In this document: positions 54,040-62,338 of the stretch, in pieces
Position numbering within the stretch: the stretch's first letter is position 1
How the letters are laid out: each line of letters starts with the position of its first letter
DNA from: Verrucomicrobiota bacterium
GTDB lineage: Bacteria > Verrucomicrobiota > Verrucomicrobiia > JABWAM01
Assembly (NCBI GenBank): GCA_023269615.1
Contig: JAHFSY010000014.1
Location: 1 to 64,000, forward strand
Length of the DNA stretch: 64,000 nt
Reading direction: 5' to 3'
Translations under genes and position numbers: made by a program
The notes under the pieces: generated by a model
Databases searched by the model: none
What the model saw: the letters and a program-made list of their open reading frames with translations, nothing else
Told to the model about the DNA's origin: nothing

Positions 54040-55620
54040 GTGCAACCCGCCCACTTTCCAAAACCCTTTCGCTCGACTGCTCCTGAGGTCAAGCTGGTCA
54101 ATGCTTTTCAATTGCCCTTTGACAACGCCATCGCCACGGCGCGCACCTGCTATTCGTCGAAAGGTGTGATCAGCCCGCAGGACGTGACAAACTGGCCGCG
54201 ACGCGACGAGCTGGCGTCCAGCCTCTACCAGGCGGGGCATCACACGGTGTTCCAGCACGCGCATTTTCAATTTTCCCTCGCCAACGTGTCGCGCCAGTTC
54301 GTCTGGACTTTCCTCCACAGCCATCCCTTTTACAATTCCGAGCAGGTCAGCCAGCGCTACGTGGAGGTCAAGCCTGGCACGTATGCCATTCCACCGATGG
54401 AGGACAAGGCGATGGCGGTGTACGAGGCCACGATCCAGCGCCAGTTCGAGGCGTACCAGAAACTGACCCAGTCCCTCATGGCACCGGTGAGCGCCGCGTA
54501 CTTTGAGCGCTTCAAGGGGCGTGCCAAAAATCCCGGCGAGAAAAAAACGCAGGACGGGCTGAAGAAGCGCTGCATGGAAGCGGCGCGGTACGTTTTACCG
54601 ATCGGGACATTTACCTACCTCTACCACACCGTGAGCGGCGTCACGCTCCTGCGCTATTACCGCATGTGCCGCGAGTTCGACGCCCCCACGGAACAATCCA
54701 TCGTGGTGGGCGCCATGGTGGAGGAGCTTCTGAAGCTGGCCCCTGAATATCGCGCCATCCTGGAAGAGCCTCTCGATTTCGAGCAAACGATCGAGCGGCG
54801 CTTTTTTGAGGCATCGGAGCACGAACAGGACCAGCGGGCGCAGGAGGAATTCATCCACGAGTTCGACGTGGACCTCGATGGTCGCGTTTCGCTGCTCGTG
54901 GATTACAAGGTCAACAACGAGAAGCTGCTCGCCGATTCGGTGCGCGAAGTCCTCGGTGTCCCGCGCACCGAGCTGCACGACGATGACGCCATCCGTCTCG
55001 TGCTCGATCCCTCCCAAAATCCGCTCCTCGGTGAGAACCTGAATCTGACGAGCATCTCCAAGCTGACGCGTTCCCTCGTTCATCCCTGCTACACTTTCCG
55101 AAAGAAACTCAGCCACACCGCCGATTCCCAGGACCAGCGTCATCGCATGACGCCCGCCTCGCGCCCATGCCTCTCGGCGTACCTCACGCGCAAGCCCGAC
55201 TATATCACGCCCGAGATTTTCCAGCACAACGGCCAGTGCAAAAAAATGTACGACGACATCATGCATGAAAGCTGGGAAGGGATTGCGAAACTTAAAAAAA
55301 TGGGCGTGCCCGACGAGTTCGCCGCCTACCTGCTGCCGAACGCCGTTTCGATCCGTTTTACCGAATCGGCCGACCTGATGAGCCTCTGGCACAAGTGCGC
55401 GATGCGGCTGTGCTACAACGCGCAGGAGGAAATCTGGCGCGCGGCCGTGGACGAGACGGCCCAGGTGCGCGACATCAACCCGCGCATCGGCAAATACCTG
55501 CTTCCCCCCTGCGGCCTCCGTGCGCTCGCCCGGCAAAAACCCATCTGCCCCGAAGGCGACCGCTACTGCGGCATCCCCGTCTGGAAAAAAGAACTCAAAG
55601 AATATGAACGAGTTATCTGA
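54040..55620 (+). CDS. thyX: Tandem-domain flavin-dependent thymidylate synthase (ThyX family)
   Basis: 526 residues, about twice a normal ThyX (about 220-250). The N-terminal half keeps HHTVFQHAHFQFSLANVSRQ, SEQVSQRYVEV and ARYVLPIGTFTYLYHTVSG, but the flavin/dUMP RHR motif is HSH. The C-terminal half has SQDQRHRMTPASRPCL with RHR, then LLPNAVSIRFTESADL. The parts of the active site are thus split between the halves. It would supply dTMP from dUMP with methylene-tetrahydrofolate. The start is GTG 54040. It stands alone with no thyA in this window. Confidence 0.85.
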   Translation: MQPAHFPKPFRSTAPEVKLVNAFQLPFDNAIATARTCYSSKGVISPQDVTNWPRRDELASSLYQAGHHTVFQHAHFQFSLANVSRQFVWTFLHSHPFYNSEQVSQRYVEVKPGTYAIPPMEDKAMAVYEATIQRQFEAYQKLTQSLMAPVSAAYFERFKGRAKNPGEKKTQDGLKKRCMEAARYVLPIGTFTYLYHTVSGVTLLRYYRMCREFDAPTEQSIVVGAMVEELLKLAPEYRAILEEPLDFEQTIERRFFEASEHEQDQRAQEEFIHEFDVDLDGRVSLLVDYKVNNEKLLADSVREVLGVPRTELHDDDAIRLVLDPSQNPLLGENLNLTSISKLTRSLVHPCYTFRKKLSHTADSQDQRHRMTPASRPCLSAYLTRKPDYITPEIFQHNGQCKKMYDDIMHESWEGIAKLKKMGVPDEFAAYLLPNAVSIRFTESADLMSLWHKCAMRLCYNAQEEIWRAAVDETAQVRDINPRIGKYLLPPCGLRALARQKPICPEGDRYCGIPVWKKELKEYERVI

Positions 55621-55640
55621 TTCTCAAAAAGACGGATCTT

Positions 55641-55734
55641 TGGCCACGGATTGACACGGATGAAACACGGATGCCCCCTGGATCCCGATGCGGAAAATTA
55701 AAAATCCGTGTTTCATCCGTGTTCCATCTATGGC
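55641..55734. repeat. Repeat family G inverted pair
   Basis: Left arm 55641-55672 (TGGCCACGGATTGACACGGA then TGAAACACGGAT) and right arm 55703-55734 (ATCCGTGTTTCATCCGTGTT then CCATCTATGGCTG) are imperfect inverted copies in the thyX-creatininase gap. A short run TTCATCCCTCATCCTTCATC follows at 55751. Confidence 0.75.
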
Positions 55735-55781
55735 TGAATAATCTTCCGCCTTCATCCCTCATCCTTCATCCTTTTCTTCCC

Positions 55782-56576
55782 ATGCTTTACGCCGAACACA
55801 CCTCCCCTGAAATTGGACGTCTTGCGCCCAAAACCATCGCACTCCTGCCGCTCGCTTCGGTGGAACAGCACGGACGTCATCTCCCTCTCATCACCGACAC
55901 CGCGCTCGTGACGGAAGTGGCGAAACGCGTGGAGCGTGCGCTCCCCAAGCAGGTGGCATTACTGCCCACGCTCTGGCTTGGCTCATCGCATCATCACCTG
56001 GGTTTTCCGGGAACGGTGAGCGTGACGAGCGCCACGTACATTCAGATGATCATGGAAGTGGTGGAATGCCTGTCGCGCGCCGGATTCCGTCGCATCTTTC
56101 TGCTGAACGGCCACGGCGGCAACATCGTCCCGGGAGGCGAAGTCCTCAACCGTTTGAACCAGAAATGGCACGGCCCGAAAGAGCCGTGGGTCGCCTTCGC
56201 TTCGTATTGGATCACCGCCGCCGCGGAGCTGGCGTCACAAAAATTCATGAAAACCCCGAGGTTGAGCCATGCCTGTGAATATGAGACCTCAATGATGCTA
56301 GCCCTGCGCACCGATTGGGTGAAACTCAAGCTCGCGCGCGGGGAGAACCAGACGCGCGGCTCAAAATTCTATTGCCCATCTGGGACTCCGCCCTCCCGCA
56401 TCACCGTCTCCGAATCCTTCCACCAGCTCACGAGCGTGGGCGCCATCGGTTCCCCCGAGCTGTCCACCCCGGAAAAAGGCCGCAAACTCTTCAACCTCAT
56501 TGCGCCCGTGATGATCGATTGCCTCAAGGATTTCAGCAAGTGGAGGCATCCGAGGGGAAAGCAGGTGGTGATGTGA
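55782..56576 (+). CDS. Creatininase-family amidohydrolase
   Basis: 264 residues of the creatininase/creatinine amidohydrolase fold, a metal-dependent cyclic-amide hydrolase. Metal ligands appear in SVEQHGRHLPLITDTALV and the NGHGGN motif (about 110-115); HACEYETSMML carries the late Glu. Members also include FAPy deformylase-like and mycofactocin enzymes, so creatinine itself is not implied. ATG 55782 is where homology begins; upstream is repeat sequence. The stop overlaps the GTG start of the next gene. Confidence 0.85.
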   Translation: MLYAEHTSPEIGRLAPKTIALLPLASVEQHGRHLPLITDTALVTEVAKRVERALPKQVALLPTLWLGSSHHHLGFPGTVSVTSATYIQMIMEVVECLSRAGFRRIFLLNGHGGNIVPGGEVLNRLNQKWHGPKEPWVAFASYWITAAAELASQKFMKTPRLSHACEYETSMMLALRTDWVKLKLARGENQTRGSKFYCPSGTPPSRITVSESFHQLTSVGAIGSPELSTPEKGRKLFNLIAPVMIDCLKDFSKWRHPRGKQVVM

Positions 56577-57334
56577 ACAAACTGCGTCGTTGGATCTTAA
56601 GCCTGGGTTTCATGGCGACGCTTGTCACCAGTTCTGCCCACGCTCAACAGCCCGGTGATGTTGATGTCTGGATCAAACAGCTTTCGACTTCAGACTGGAG
56701 CCAGGTGAGGCAGGCAAAGGACAAACTTGAATCCTTGGAGATCAGTCCCGTATCGGCGTTGATTCAGTTAATGGGTGACGACAGACGCGTTGCGTTAACA
56801 AACACAGCCGATCTGATCTATCCGGGGGCCAAAACGTTTTATGGGCACGGGTATTTGGTCAACTACGATCTCGATTCAATTCCGGTGCGTGCAGGCTGGG
56901 TTCTCGAGGAATTAACCTTTCAAGATTTTGGATTTCGCGCAAATTCTCTCGAGGAGAAGAACTTGATCGAGGATACGGCTAAAAACGGGTTTAAAGAGCG
57001 ACCCTTGCCGTCAGCCACGGGGAGCCAGCCTTCGGAAGATTTCGTCATCAAGCACGCCGTTCCTGCGGCAAGGTCGTGGTGGAAGAATTCTGAAAAGAAT
57101 TGGACCAGGTTTGCTGCGCTCGAGGAGGCATTGTCGAGTCATCAGGAATCCAGGCAACTTTCAGTGCTTGAATTTCTTCGCTATGGAAACACCCCATGCA
57201 AGTCGCTCGACAAGCAATCTTATGCGGACAAGCTTCTACCCATCATCCGCGACCTTGTAAAATCCGATTCAGAATCGATCCGAATTCAAGCCGGGCATTT
57301 GATAAAAGATGGGTTTTATAGAAAAGCAAAATGA
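56573..57334 (+). CDS. Secreted protein of unknown function (HEAT-like)
   Basis: 253 residues starting at GTG 56573, inside the creatininase stop codon region. A signal peptide ends near TLVTSSAHAQ. The mature part is alpha-helical with two HEAT-like pieces (VRQAKDKLESLEISPVSALI and KLLPIIRDLVKSDSESIRIQ), suggesting an adaptor. I do not recognise a named family. Its base use is more AT-rich than its neighbours. The coupling with a creatininase-type gene is the only functional hint. Confidence 0.6.
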   Translation: MNKLRRWILSLGFMATLVTSSAHAQQPGDVDVWIKQLSTSDWSQVRQAKDKLESLEISPVSALIQLMGDDRRVALTNTADLIYPGAKTFYGHGYLVNYDLDSIPVRAGWVLEELTFQDFGFRANSLEEKNLIEDTAKNGFKERPLPSATGSQPSEDFVIKHAVPAARSWWKNSEKNWTRFAALEEALSSHQESRQLSVLEFLRYGNTPCKSLDKQSYADKLLPIIRDLVKSDSESIRIQAGHLIKDGFYRKAK

Positions 57335-57351
57335 CCAACAAGGTGCGGGAG

Positions 57352-57399
57352 CCGGGAGATGATTTCTTAAGGTTTTCATAGGCCAACATCATCTCCGGG
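57352..57399. terminator. Possible bidirectional terminator stem
   Basis: CCGGGAGATGAT (57352-57363) and ATCATCTCCGGG (57388-57399) pair at 11 of 12 positions around a 24-base loop, between convergent genes. There is no clear T-tract, so the call is weak. Confidence 0.35.
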
Positions 57400-57428
57400 C
57401 CGGACATTACAGCAGACGGTGGTGCGCC

Positions 57429-58550
57429 TCAATCGTGTCCCGTTGGGTAACTGTCGAGACGGTGAAGGCCGTCGGCTTTGAGCCAGTAATTGTGCTCGAT
57501 GCGGAGACCGCCCTGCAAACCGTAACCGTAGAGGCCGGGTTCCAGGGTGAAGACGCTTCCTTCCACGATGTGTTCGTCCGATTTGGGAGTGAACCTCGGA
57601 TGCTCGTGGTTGAGGCCGAGGCCATGGCCGGCGTGGTGGAAGAAAGTCGCCTTGGTTGCCTTGAAGCGCGCGAGGCGTTTGTTGACGAAGTTGAAGAGCG
57701 TTTTTCCGGGCAGGCCGGGTTCGATGATTTTTTCGGTGGCTTCGATGGTTTCCAGGATGCAATCCCATGCCTTGCGCTGGGCGGAACTGATTGGTCCGGC
57801 GGCGAAGACCCTCGTGATGTCGCCGTAGTAGCCGTTCACCTCCGGGAATATGTCGAGGATGTAGAGGTCGCCTTTCTGGATCCGCCGCGAGGTTGGCAGG
57901 CCGCCTTCCTTCCATCCGCGAATGCCGCAGCCGAAATCGCCTTTCAGCTCGATGTGTTTTCCCGCCGCGCGATCCATCGCCTCGGACATTGCGTGATACA
58001 CATCAAGCTCGGTCTTACCGACGGCGATCACTTCCTTCGCCCGCTCGTAGCCGATTTCCGTGATGCGGATGCCGTTCTGGATCGTGGCTACTTCATCGGC
58101 ATCTTTGGTCCGGCGCATTTTCAGGAGGTCTGGCGTGAGGTCCACGATCTCGATCTTCGGGGAAATCTTTCCCATGGCGGCCACGATTTCGTGGGAGACG
58201 CACGCGCCGTCCACGCCCACGCGCCGCACGCCACGGAAGCTGGGGCACTTGAGCATCTTGGAAACCACCGCGAGAAATTCCGCCTCGCGCGGGCGCGAAG
58301 CGCGAACGAAGGAGATCCAGTCGTAAGCTTCGACCGGGACGAATGGGTCTGCGGGCTTGGAGTGCAGCACCATCATGGCATTTCCATCGGCATCCATGAG
58401 GAAGGCCGAGGGGAACGCGGGATCGGGCAGGGTGCCTCCGAAATAGTACACGTGTTTGTGCCAGGAAAGGATGCAGCCGTCGCAGCGGCGAAGCTTGAGC
58501 GCGGTCTGCAACCGTTTCCTCCGAGAGAGACAGCCTTGGGAAGTAAGCAT
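57429..58550 (-). CDS. Xaa-Pro aminopeptidase-like protein (M24 family)
   Basis: 373 residues: an N-terminal creatinase-like domain (about 1-140; KLRRCDGCILSWHKHVYYFGG) and the pita-bread metallopeptidase domain with all five metal ligands visible: two Asp in LDIFPEVNGYYGDITRVF, His in AGHGLGLNHEHP, Glu in TLEPGLYG and Glu in RIEHNYW. Expected to remove N-terminal residues before proline in the cytoplasm. Start ATG 58550 gives a normal N-terminus; the longer frame upstream is a repeat-bearing intergenic region. Confidence 0.88.
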   Translation of the reverse strand: MLTSQGCLSRRKRLQTALKLRRCDGCILSWHKHVYYFGGTLPDPAFPSAFLMDADGNAMMVLHSKPADPFVPVEAYDWISFVRASRPREAEFLAVVSKMLKCPSFRGVRRVGVDGACVSHEIVAAMGKISPKIEIVDLTPDLLKMRRTKDADEVATIQNGIRITEIGYERAKEVIAVGKTELDVYHAMSEAMDRAAGKHIELKGDFGCGIRGWKEGGLPTSRRIQKGDLYILDIFPEVNGYYGDITRVFAAGPISSAQRKAWDCILETIEATEKIIEPGLPGKTLFNFVNKRLARFKATKATFFHHAGHGLGLNHEHPRFTPKSDEHIVEGSVFTLEPGLYGYGLQGGLRIEHNYWLKADGLHRLDSYPTGHD

Positions 58551-58603
58551 GCGGCCATGATTCGCGTTGCGGGGCACTCGATGCAAGGAAAAGATGAGGC
58601 GAA

Positions 58604-58661
58604 TGTAGCTGCGATCGCAAGAGCGCGGACCCGCGGGCCAAATTCTTGCGAATTCGGCTAC
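58604..58661. repeat. REP-like family C inverted pair
   Basis: Left unit TGTAGCTGCGATCGCAAGAG then CGCGG; the right unit on the minus strand is GTAGCCGAATTCGCAAGAAT. Both have GCAA loops. Lies in the divergent gap 58551-58734. Confidence 0.8.
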
Positions 58662-58734
58662 GTGAGCGAATTCGGCGAGCATTAAATCGTTGTTTTTGCG
58701 TCTTCTTTCACTAAGATCAGGGACTGAAAATTGT

Positions 58735-59205
58735 ATGAACCGAAGATTGATTTCCGCTATTTTTGCAATGGTTTTCGGGGCGTTTTCCGTCATGGCGCAG
58801 GATGCGGCGGTTCCGCCCGAACTCGACAAAACATTCGACCGCTATTCCCGCGCCTGGACTCATGCGGATTGGGGACGCGTCTACGACCTGACCTCACCGG
58901 CCATTCAAAACATCCTGCTGCGTGATTTCAAAAGTCGCGATGGATGGATCAAGCACCAGTCTGAGGATTTCAAGGACACGATAAACGAACTGGAACGCAA
59001 GGGGGTGTTTCGCATGTCGGAGACCGTTTACACGTTTGCGATTATCACCCATGGAAAGCGGCCGAAGGAGGCGGGTGGCGAGTCCTTTGAAGTACCGGGC
59101 TATGCGAGCTTCCAGTTGTTCGCTGGCAAGTGGTACCTGATTGACCCCGTGATGCCCAAGCAGGCGCTTCCGGCAAAGTCTGCAACCATGCCCGCACGGA
59201 AGTGA
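58735..59205 (+). CDS. Small secreted protein of unknown function
   Basis: 156 residues with a signal peptide (LISAIFAMVFGAFSVMAQ). The mature part has the look of an NTF2-like or DUF4019-type fold (DKTFDRYSRAWTHADWGRVYDLTS, then a Tyr/Phe-rich strand GYASFQLFAGKWYLIDP), but no motif is decisive. Its stop TGA overlaps the ATG of the EVE-domain gene by 1 base, so they are co-transcribed. Confidence 0.6.
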   Translation: MNRRLISAIFAMVFGAFSVMAQDAAVPPELDKTFDRYSRAWTHADWGRVYDLTSPAIQNILLRDFKSRDGWIKHQSEDFKDTINELERKGVFRMSETVYTFAIITHGKRPKEAGGESFEVPGYASFQLFAGKWYLIDPVMPKQALPAKSATMPARK

Positions 59206-59609
59206 TGCAGCACTGGCTCGTCAAGCAGGAGCCTTCGGCCTACAGCTGGGCGCAGTTGGTGAAGGATCGCGTCACGGCATGGACGGGCGTCCGCAACTTC
59301 CAGGCCCGCAATTTCCTCAAGGCGATGAGGAAGGGTGATCGCGTCCTTTTTTATCATAGCGTGAGTGACAAACAGGTGATGGGCATTGCGCGCGTTGCGC
59401 GGGAGCATTATCCTGATTCCACGGCGAAGGAGGGCGATTGGGCGGCGGTGGACATCGAGGCTCAACAACCACTGAAAAATCCGGTCACACTGGAGTCCAT
59501 CAAGAAGGATCTTGTGTTGAAGAACATTCCGCTGATCCGGCAATCGCGACTTTCGGTGATGCCGCTGGGAGTGGAGGAATTTGCGAGGATTCTCGAGCTC
59601 TCGGAATGA
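59205..59609 (+). CDS. EVE domain protein
   Basis: 134 residues with the PUA-like EVE fold: HWLVKQEPSAYSWAQLVKD, TAWTGVRNFQARNFLKAMRKGD, VLFYHSVSDKQVMGIARV and VDIEAQQPLKNPVTL. Related to human THYN1 and bacterial EVE proteins, which bind modified bases such as 5-methylcytosine derivatives in DNA or RNA; the bacterial role is often RNA or restriction linked. No restriction genes are nearby. Chosen start ATG 59205; a GTG at 59202 would add one Met. Confidence 0.9.
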   Translation: MQHWLVKQEPSAYSWAQLVKDRVTAWTGVRNFQARNFLKAMRKGDRVLFYHSVSDKQVMGIARVAREHYPDSTAKEGDWAAVDIEAQQPLKNPVTLESIKKDLVLKNIPLIRQSRLSVMPLGVEEFARILELSE

Positions 59610-59612
59610 ACT

Positions 59613-59641
59613 TCCAACGTCGAACGTTCAACGTCCAACAA
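59613..59641 (+). repeat. Short dispersed repeat (AACGTCGAACGTTC type)
   Basis: CCAACGTCGAACGTTCAACG then TCCAACAAG: three imperfect units filling the 47-base gap between convergent EVE and RluA-methyltransferase genes. Confidence 0.5.
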
Positions 59642-59656
59642 GAGAATGGAGACAGC

Positions 59657-61186
59657 CTATTCCAGCCGCAGCCAGATGGATTTGAGGTGAGCGGGGCAGG
59701 GGTGGGTGACGGGGAAGTCGAAGGGTTGGGGCACCCATGTTTTTTCAATGATGGTCCGTTTCGCATGGCGGATGCCGTCCTCGATGTTGGAGAGGAATGA
59801 GGCGGGTTTCCAGTTAGCGAGGTTGGTGGAGCACAACATCCAGCCATCGGGAGAGACCACTTTGGCGGCGGATGCTGCGAGTTTTCCAAAATCTTTTTGA
59901 GCCGAAAAATGGCCACCGGCCTTGCCGCGCGAAAAAGAGGGGGGATCGGCGATCACCACGTCGAAATATTCCTTGCGTGCCGCGCATCGGCGAAGCGTCT
60001 CCATGGCATCGCCGGTCACAAATGCATGGGAGGAAGGATCCATGGCGTTGATCTCAAAATTACGCCTCCCCCATTCGATGGCGCGCCGTGAAAGGTCCAC
60101 GCTCATCGTGTGGGATGCGCCGCCAGCCGCGGCGGCCACGGAGAAACCGCATGTGTACGCGAACAGGTTCAGCACCCTTTTCCCTTTGGAAAGAAAACGG
60201 GCGTGTCTCCGGTTTTCGCGTTGGTCGAGGAAGATTCCCGTTCCTCCCGGCCCGAGAGGATCCAGGTGGAAGCGGATTCCGTTCTCGAGGATGCTGAAAT
60301 CTGACGGGGGAGGCTCGCCATGGACTATGCGCTTCGTTTCGCGGCGCGCAGCCTTCGCCGCGTGGCTTAGGATGATGCCGCGCGCGTGAGGTTTGAGCTG
60401 GGAGAGAAGATCGGCGGAAATGTCGGGACGATCATGAAAGTCCTCGACGTATAAAAAAACACCCAGGCGATCCACCGTGATGCCTGGAAAGCCGTCCGAT
60501 TCCCGGTGAATCCAGCGCCATGCGTTGGTTTCCGTTTCATCCAGAAGCGATTTTCGCAGGGCCAGAGAGCAACGGACACGGCGTTCGTCCGGAGTTTTCA
60601 GATCAAACCAATCCGGCATGGGCGCCTCCAAAACCATGGGCTGATGGCTGCGGGGATGACGCAGTTCCAGTTTTGAAGCGTGGAGCAGCAACGGTTCCGT
60701 GGGAAGGCCGGGGGATTTCAGGTCGCCGGTGATGGGAAGATCATGTGCGGCGGCGTGGAGGCGCACCTGGTGCGTCCGGCCCGTCTCGGGATGCGCCTCC
60801 CAGAGCGACGTTCCATGAGGGAGTTTCCGCAGGAATTGAAAATACGTCAGGGCCTGTTTCCCCTCGATGGGGTCTGATGCGGTGAATGTTTTTTGTTGCG
60901 ATGTGGTGTTGGTGACAAAGAGATAGGATTTGCGCACCTCGCGTTTTTCGAATTGTCGCGCCAGCGATTGGTTTGCATCACCCGAGCGGGCGAAGAGCAG
61001 GACGCCGGATGTTTCGCGGTCAAGCCGTTGATGAATCCCCAGCGGTCCCAGTTCGGGGCGATGCGACACGAGGTATTCGGAAATGCCCCAAGGCGAATCT
61101 TCGCCTGCGCGATGCGTGGCGATGCCGGCGGGCTTGTGGACGGCGACGAGGTCGGCGTCTTCGAACAGGATGCAGGGGAGGGGCAT
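59657..61186 (-). CDS. RluA-type pseudouridine synthase fused to a RlmI-like SAM methyltransferase
   Basis: 509 residues, two RNA-modifying domains in one chain. Residues 1-210 are an RluA-type synthase with catalytic Asp56 in HQRLDRETSGVL and the HPETGRTHQVRLH motif. Residues about 215-509 are a class I methyltransferase of the RlmI/YccW type: DQRENRR, motif I VLNLFAYTCGFSVAAA, VSVD-type acidic residue in SVDLSRRAIEWGRRN and catalytic DPPSFSRGKAGG. No N-terminal PUA domain of RlmI is seen; the RluA domain takes its place. Start ATG 61186 is preferred because the longer frame reads into a family-C repeat. Confidence 0.9.
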   Translation of the reverse strand: MPLPCILFEDADLVAVHKPAGIATHRAGEDSPWGISEYLVSHRPELGPLGIHQRLDRETSGVLLFARSGDANQSLARQFEKREVRKSYLFVTNTTSQQKTFTASDPIEGKQALTYFQFLRKLPHGTSLWEAHPETGRTHQVRLHAAAHDLPITGDLKSPGLPTEPLLLHASKLELRHPRSHQPMVLEAPMPDWFDLKTPDERRVRCSLALRKSLLDETETNAWRWIHRESDGFPGITVDRLGVFLYVEDFHDRPDISADLLSQLKPHARGIILSHAAKAARRETKRIVHGEPPPSDFSILENGIRFHLDPLGPGGTGIFLDQRENRRHARFLSKGKRVLNLFAYTCGFSVAAAAGGASHTMSVDLSRRAIEWGRRNFEINAMDPSSHAFVTGDAMETLRRCAARKEYFDVVIADPPSFSRGKAGGHFSAQKDFGKLAASAAKVVSPDGWMLCSTNLANWKPASFLSNIEDGIRHAKRTIIEKTWVPQPFDFPVTHPCPAHLKSIWLRLE

Positions 61187-61196
61187 GGGGATGATT

Positions 61197-61252
61197 TGTA
61201 GCTGCGTTCGCAAGAACGCGGCCTGGGCCAAACTCTTGCGAGTTCGGCTACA
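61197..61252. repeat. REP-like family C inverted pair
   Basis: Left unit TGTAGCTGCGTTCGCAAGAA then CGCGGC; the right unit on the minus strand TGTAGCCGAACTCGCAAGAG. GCAA loops in both. The TAG of the right unit is the stop codon of the J-protein gene (61248-61250). Confidence 0.85.
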
Positions 61253-62189
61253 CCTCTCTCGGATTGAAGCTGGATTTTTTTGCCAGTTCCTCCCATGCGC
61301 TGCGTTCGGTGGCGGAGAGGGTTTCGGGGACTTCGATGTGAACGTGAACGATCAGGTCACCCTGGGGCTGGTTCATTCGTTTGAAGCCCTTTCCGCGCAG
61401 GCGCAGTTTGTGGCCGTTCTGCGTGCCGGGAGGGATCTTGAGTTTTATTTTTTCGTCGAGCGTGGCGATGTTCACCGTGGCCCCAAGCACGGCTTCCCAT
61501 GGGGAGAGTTCCAGGTCGTAGAAGAGATCCTCGCCTTCCAGGCGCAGGTAGGGGTGCGGTGCGATGCGGACGCGAAGGAAAAGGTCTCCCGCCTGGCCGC
61601 GTCCCGTACCCGCCTCGCCCCGCCCCCCGAGGCGGATGCGCGAGTCGGGCTCCACGCCGGCGGGGATTTTGACATTGTAGGTTTCCCTGGCCTCCTGGCG
61701 CTGCACGGTGATGGCGCGGGTGCAGCCGTGGAACGCCTCGTTGAGGGAGATCATCACATCGCCCTCGATATCCTGTCCGCGCGAGGACGAGGCGCCGCCG
61801 TTGGGTCCCTCGTGGAAGCGGCTGCCTCCAAAGAGTGATTCAAAGAAATCGCTGAAGTTTGCCCCGCCGCCGCCGTGGAATTCGAAGGGGGCGCCCCGTC
61901 CGCGTCCGCCGCGCGCGAAGCGCTCCTCGAAGCCGGGCGGCGCCTGGAAGTTCTGGCCATCCTGCCAGTTGGAACCCAGCGAATCGTACTGCTTGCGCTT
62001 GTCGGCCTTGGAGAGCACCTCGTAGGCCTCGTTGACCTCCTTGAATTTCTCCTCCGCCGCCTTGTTGTTGGGGTTGAGGTCGGGATGGAATTTGCGGGCC
62101 AGTTTGCGGTAGGCCTTGCGGATCTCATCCGCCGACGCGTCGCGCGCAACGGAGAGAATTTTGTAATAATCTTTGTAATTGTGCTGCAT
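61248..62189 (-). CDS. CbpA-like DnaJ-class co-chaperone
   Basis: 313 residues. J domain 1-75 with HPD at 35-37 ([12 protein letters not shown]), a Gly/Phe-rich region (about 85-130, [16 protein letters not shown]), then two C-terminal substrate-binding domains ([55 protein letters not shown]). The Cys-rich zinc finger of DnaJ is absent, so it is a type II/CbpA co-chaperone stimulating a DnaK. The final codons EV-stop abut repeat C, which provides the TAG. Confidence 0.92.
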   Translation of the reverse strand: MQHNYKDYYKILSVARDASADEIRKAYRKLARKFHPDLNPNNKAAEEKFKEVNEAYEVLSKADKRKQYDSLGSNWQDGQNFQAPPGFEERFARGGRGRGAPFEFHGGGGANFSDFFESLFGGSRFHEGPNGGASSSRGQDIEGDVMISLNEAFHGCTRAITVQRQEARETYNVKIPAGVEPDSRIRLGGRGEAGTGRGQAGDLFLRVRIAPHPYLRLEGEDLFYDLELSPWEAVLGATVNIATLDEKIKLKIPPGTQNGHKLRLRGKGFKRMNQPQGDLIVHVHIEVPETLSATERSAWEELAKKSSFNPREV

Positions 62190-62195
62190 GCTCTG

Positions 62196-62334
62196 AGAAT
62201 TTCGAATTTCGGAATGCGGATTGCGGAATGGGAGCGGTCTGAATTTTGACAGAATTTACCGAATTAACAAAATGTTTGTTTCATTGATGCTTTCCTGCCT
62301 GCCATTCCGCAATCCGAAATCCGCATTCCGAAAT
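62196..62334. repeat. Repeat family F inverted pair
   Basis: Left arm 62196-62233 (GAATTTCGGAATGCGGATTG and on) and right arm 62302-62334 (CCATTCCGCAATCCGAAATC and on) are inverted relatives, flanking 68 bases of AT-richer DNA upstream of the J-protein start. Confidence 0.8.
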
Positions 62335-62338
62335 GGGG

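Noticed and set aside
58551-58829. N-terminal extension of the Xaa-Pro peptidase
   Set aside because: The extra frame reads through a family-C repeat and the divergent gene's start region, and has no family similarity.
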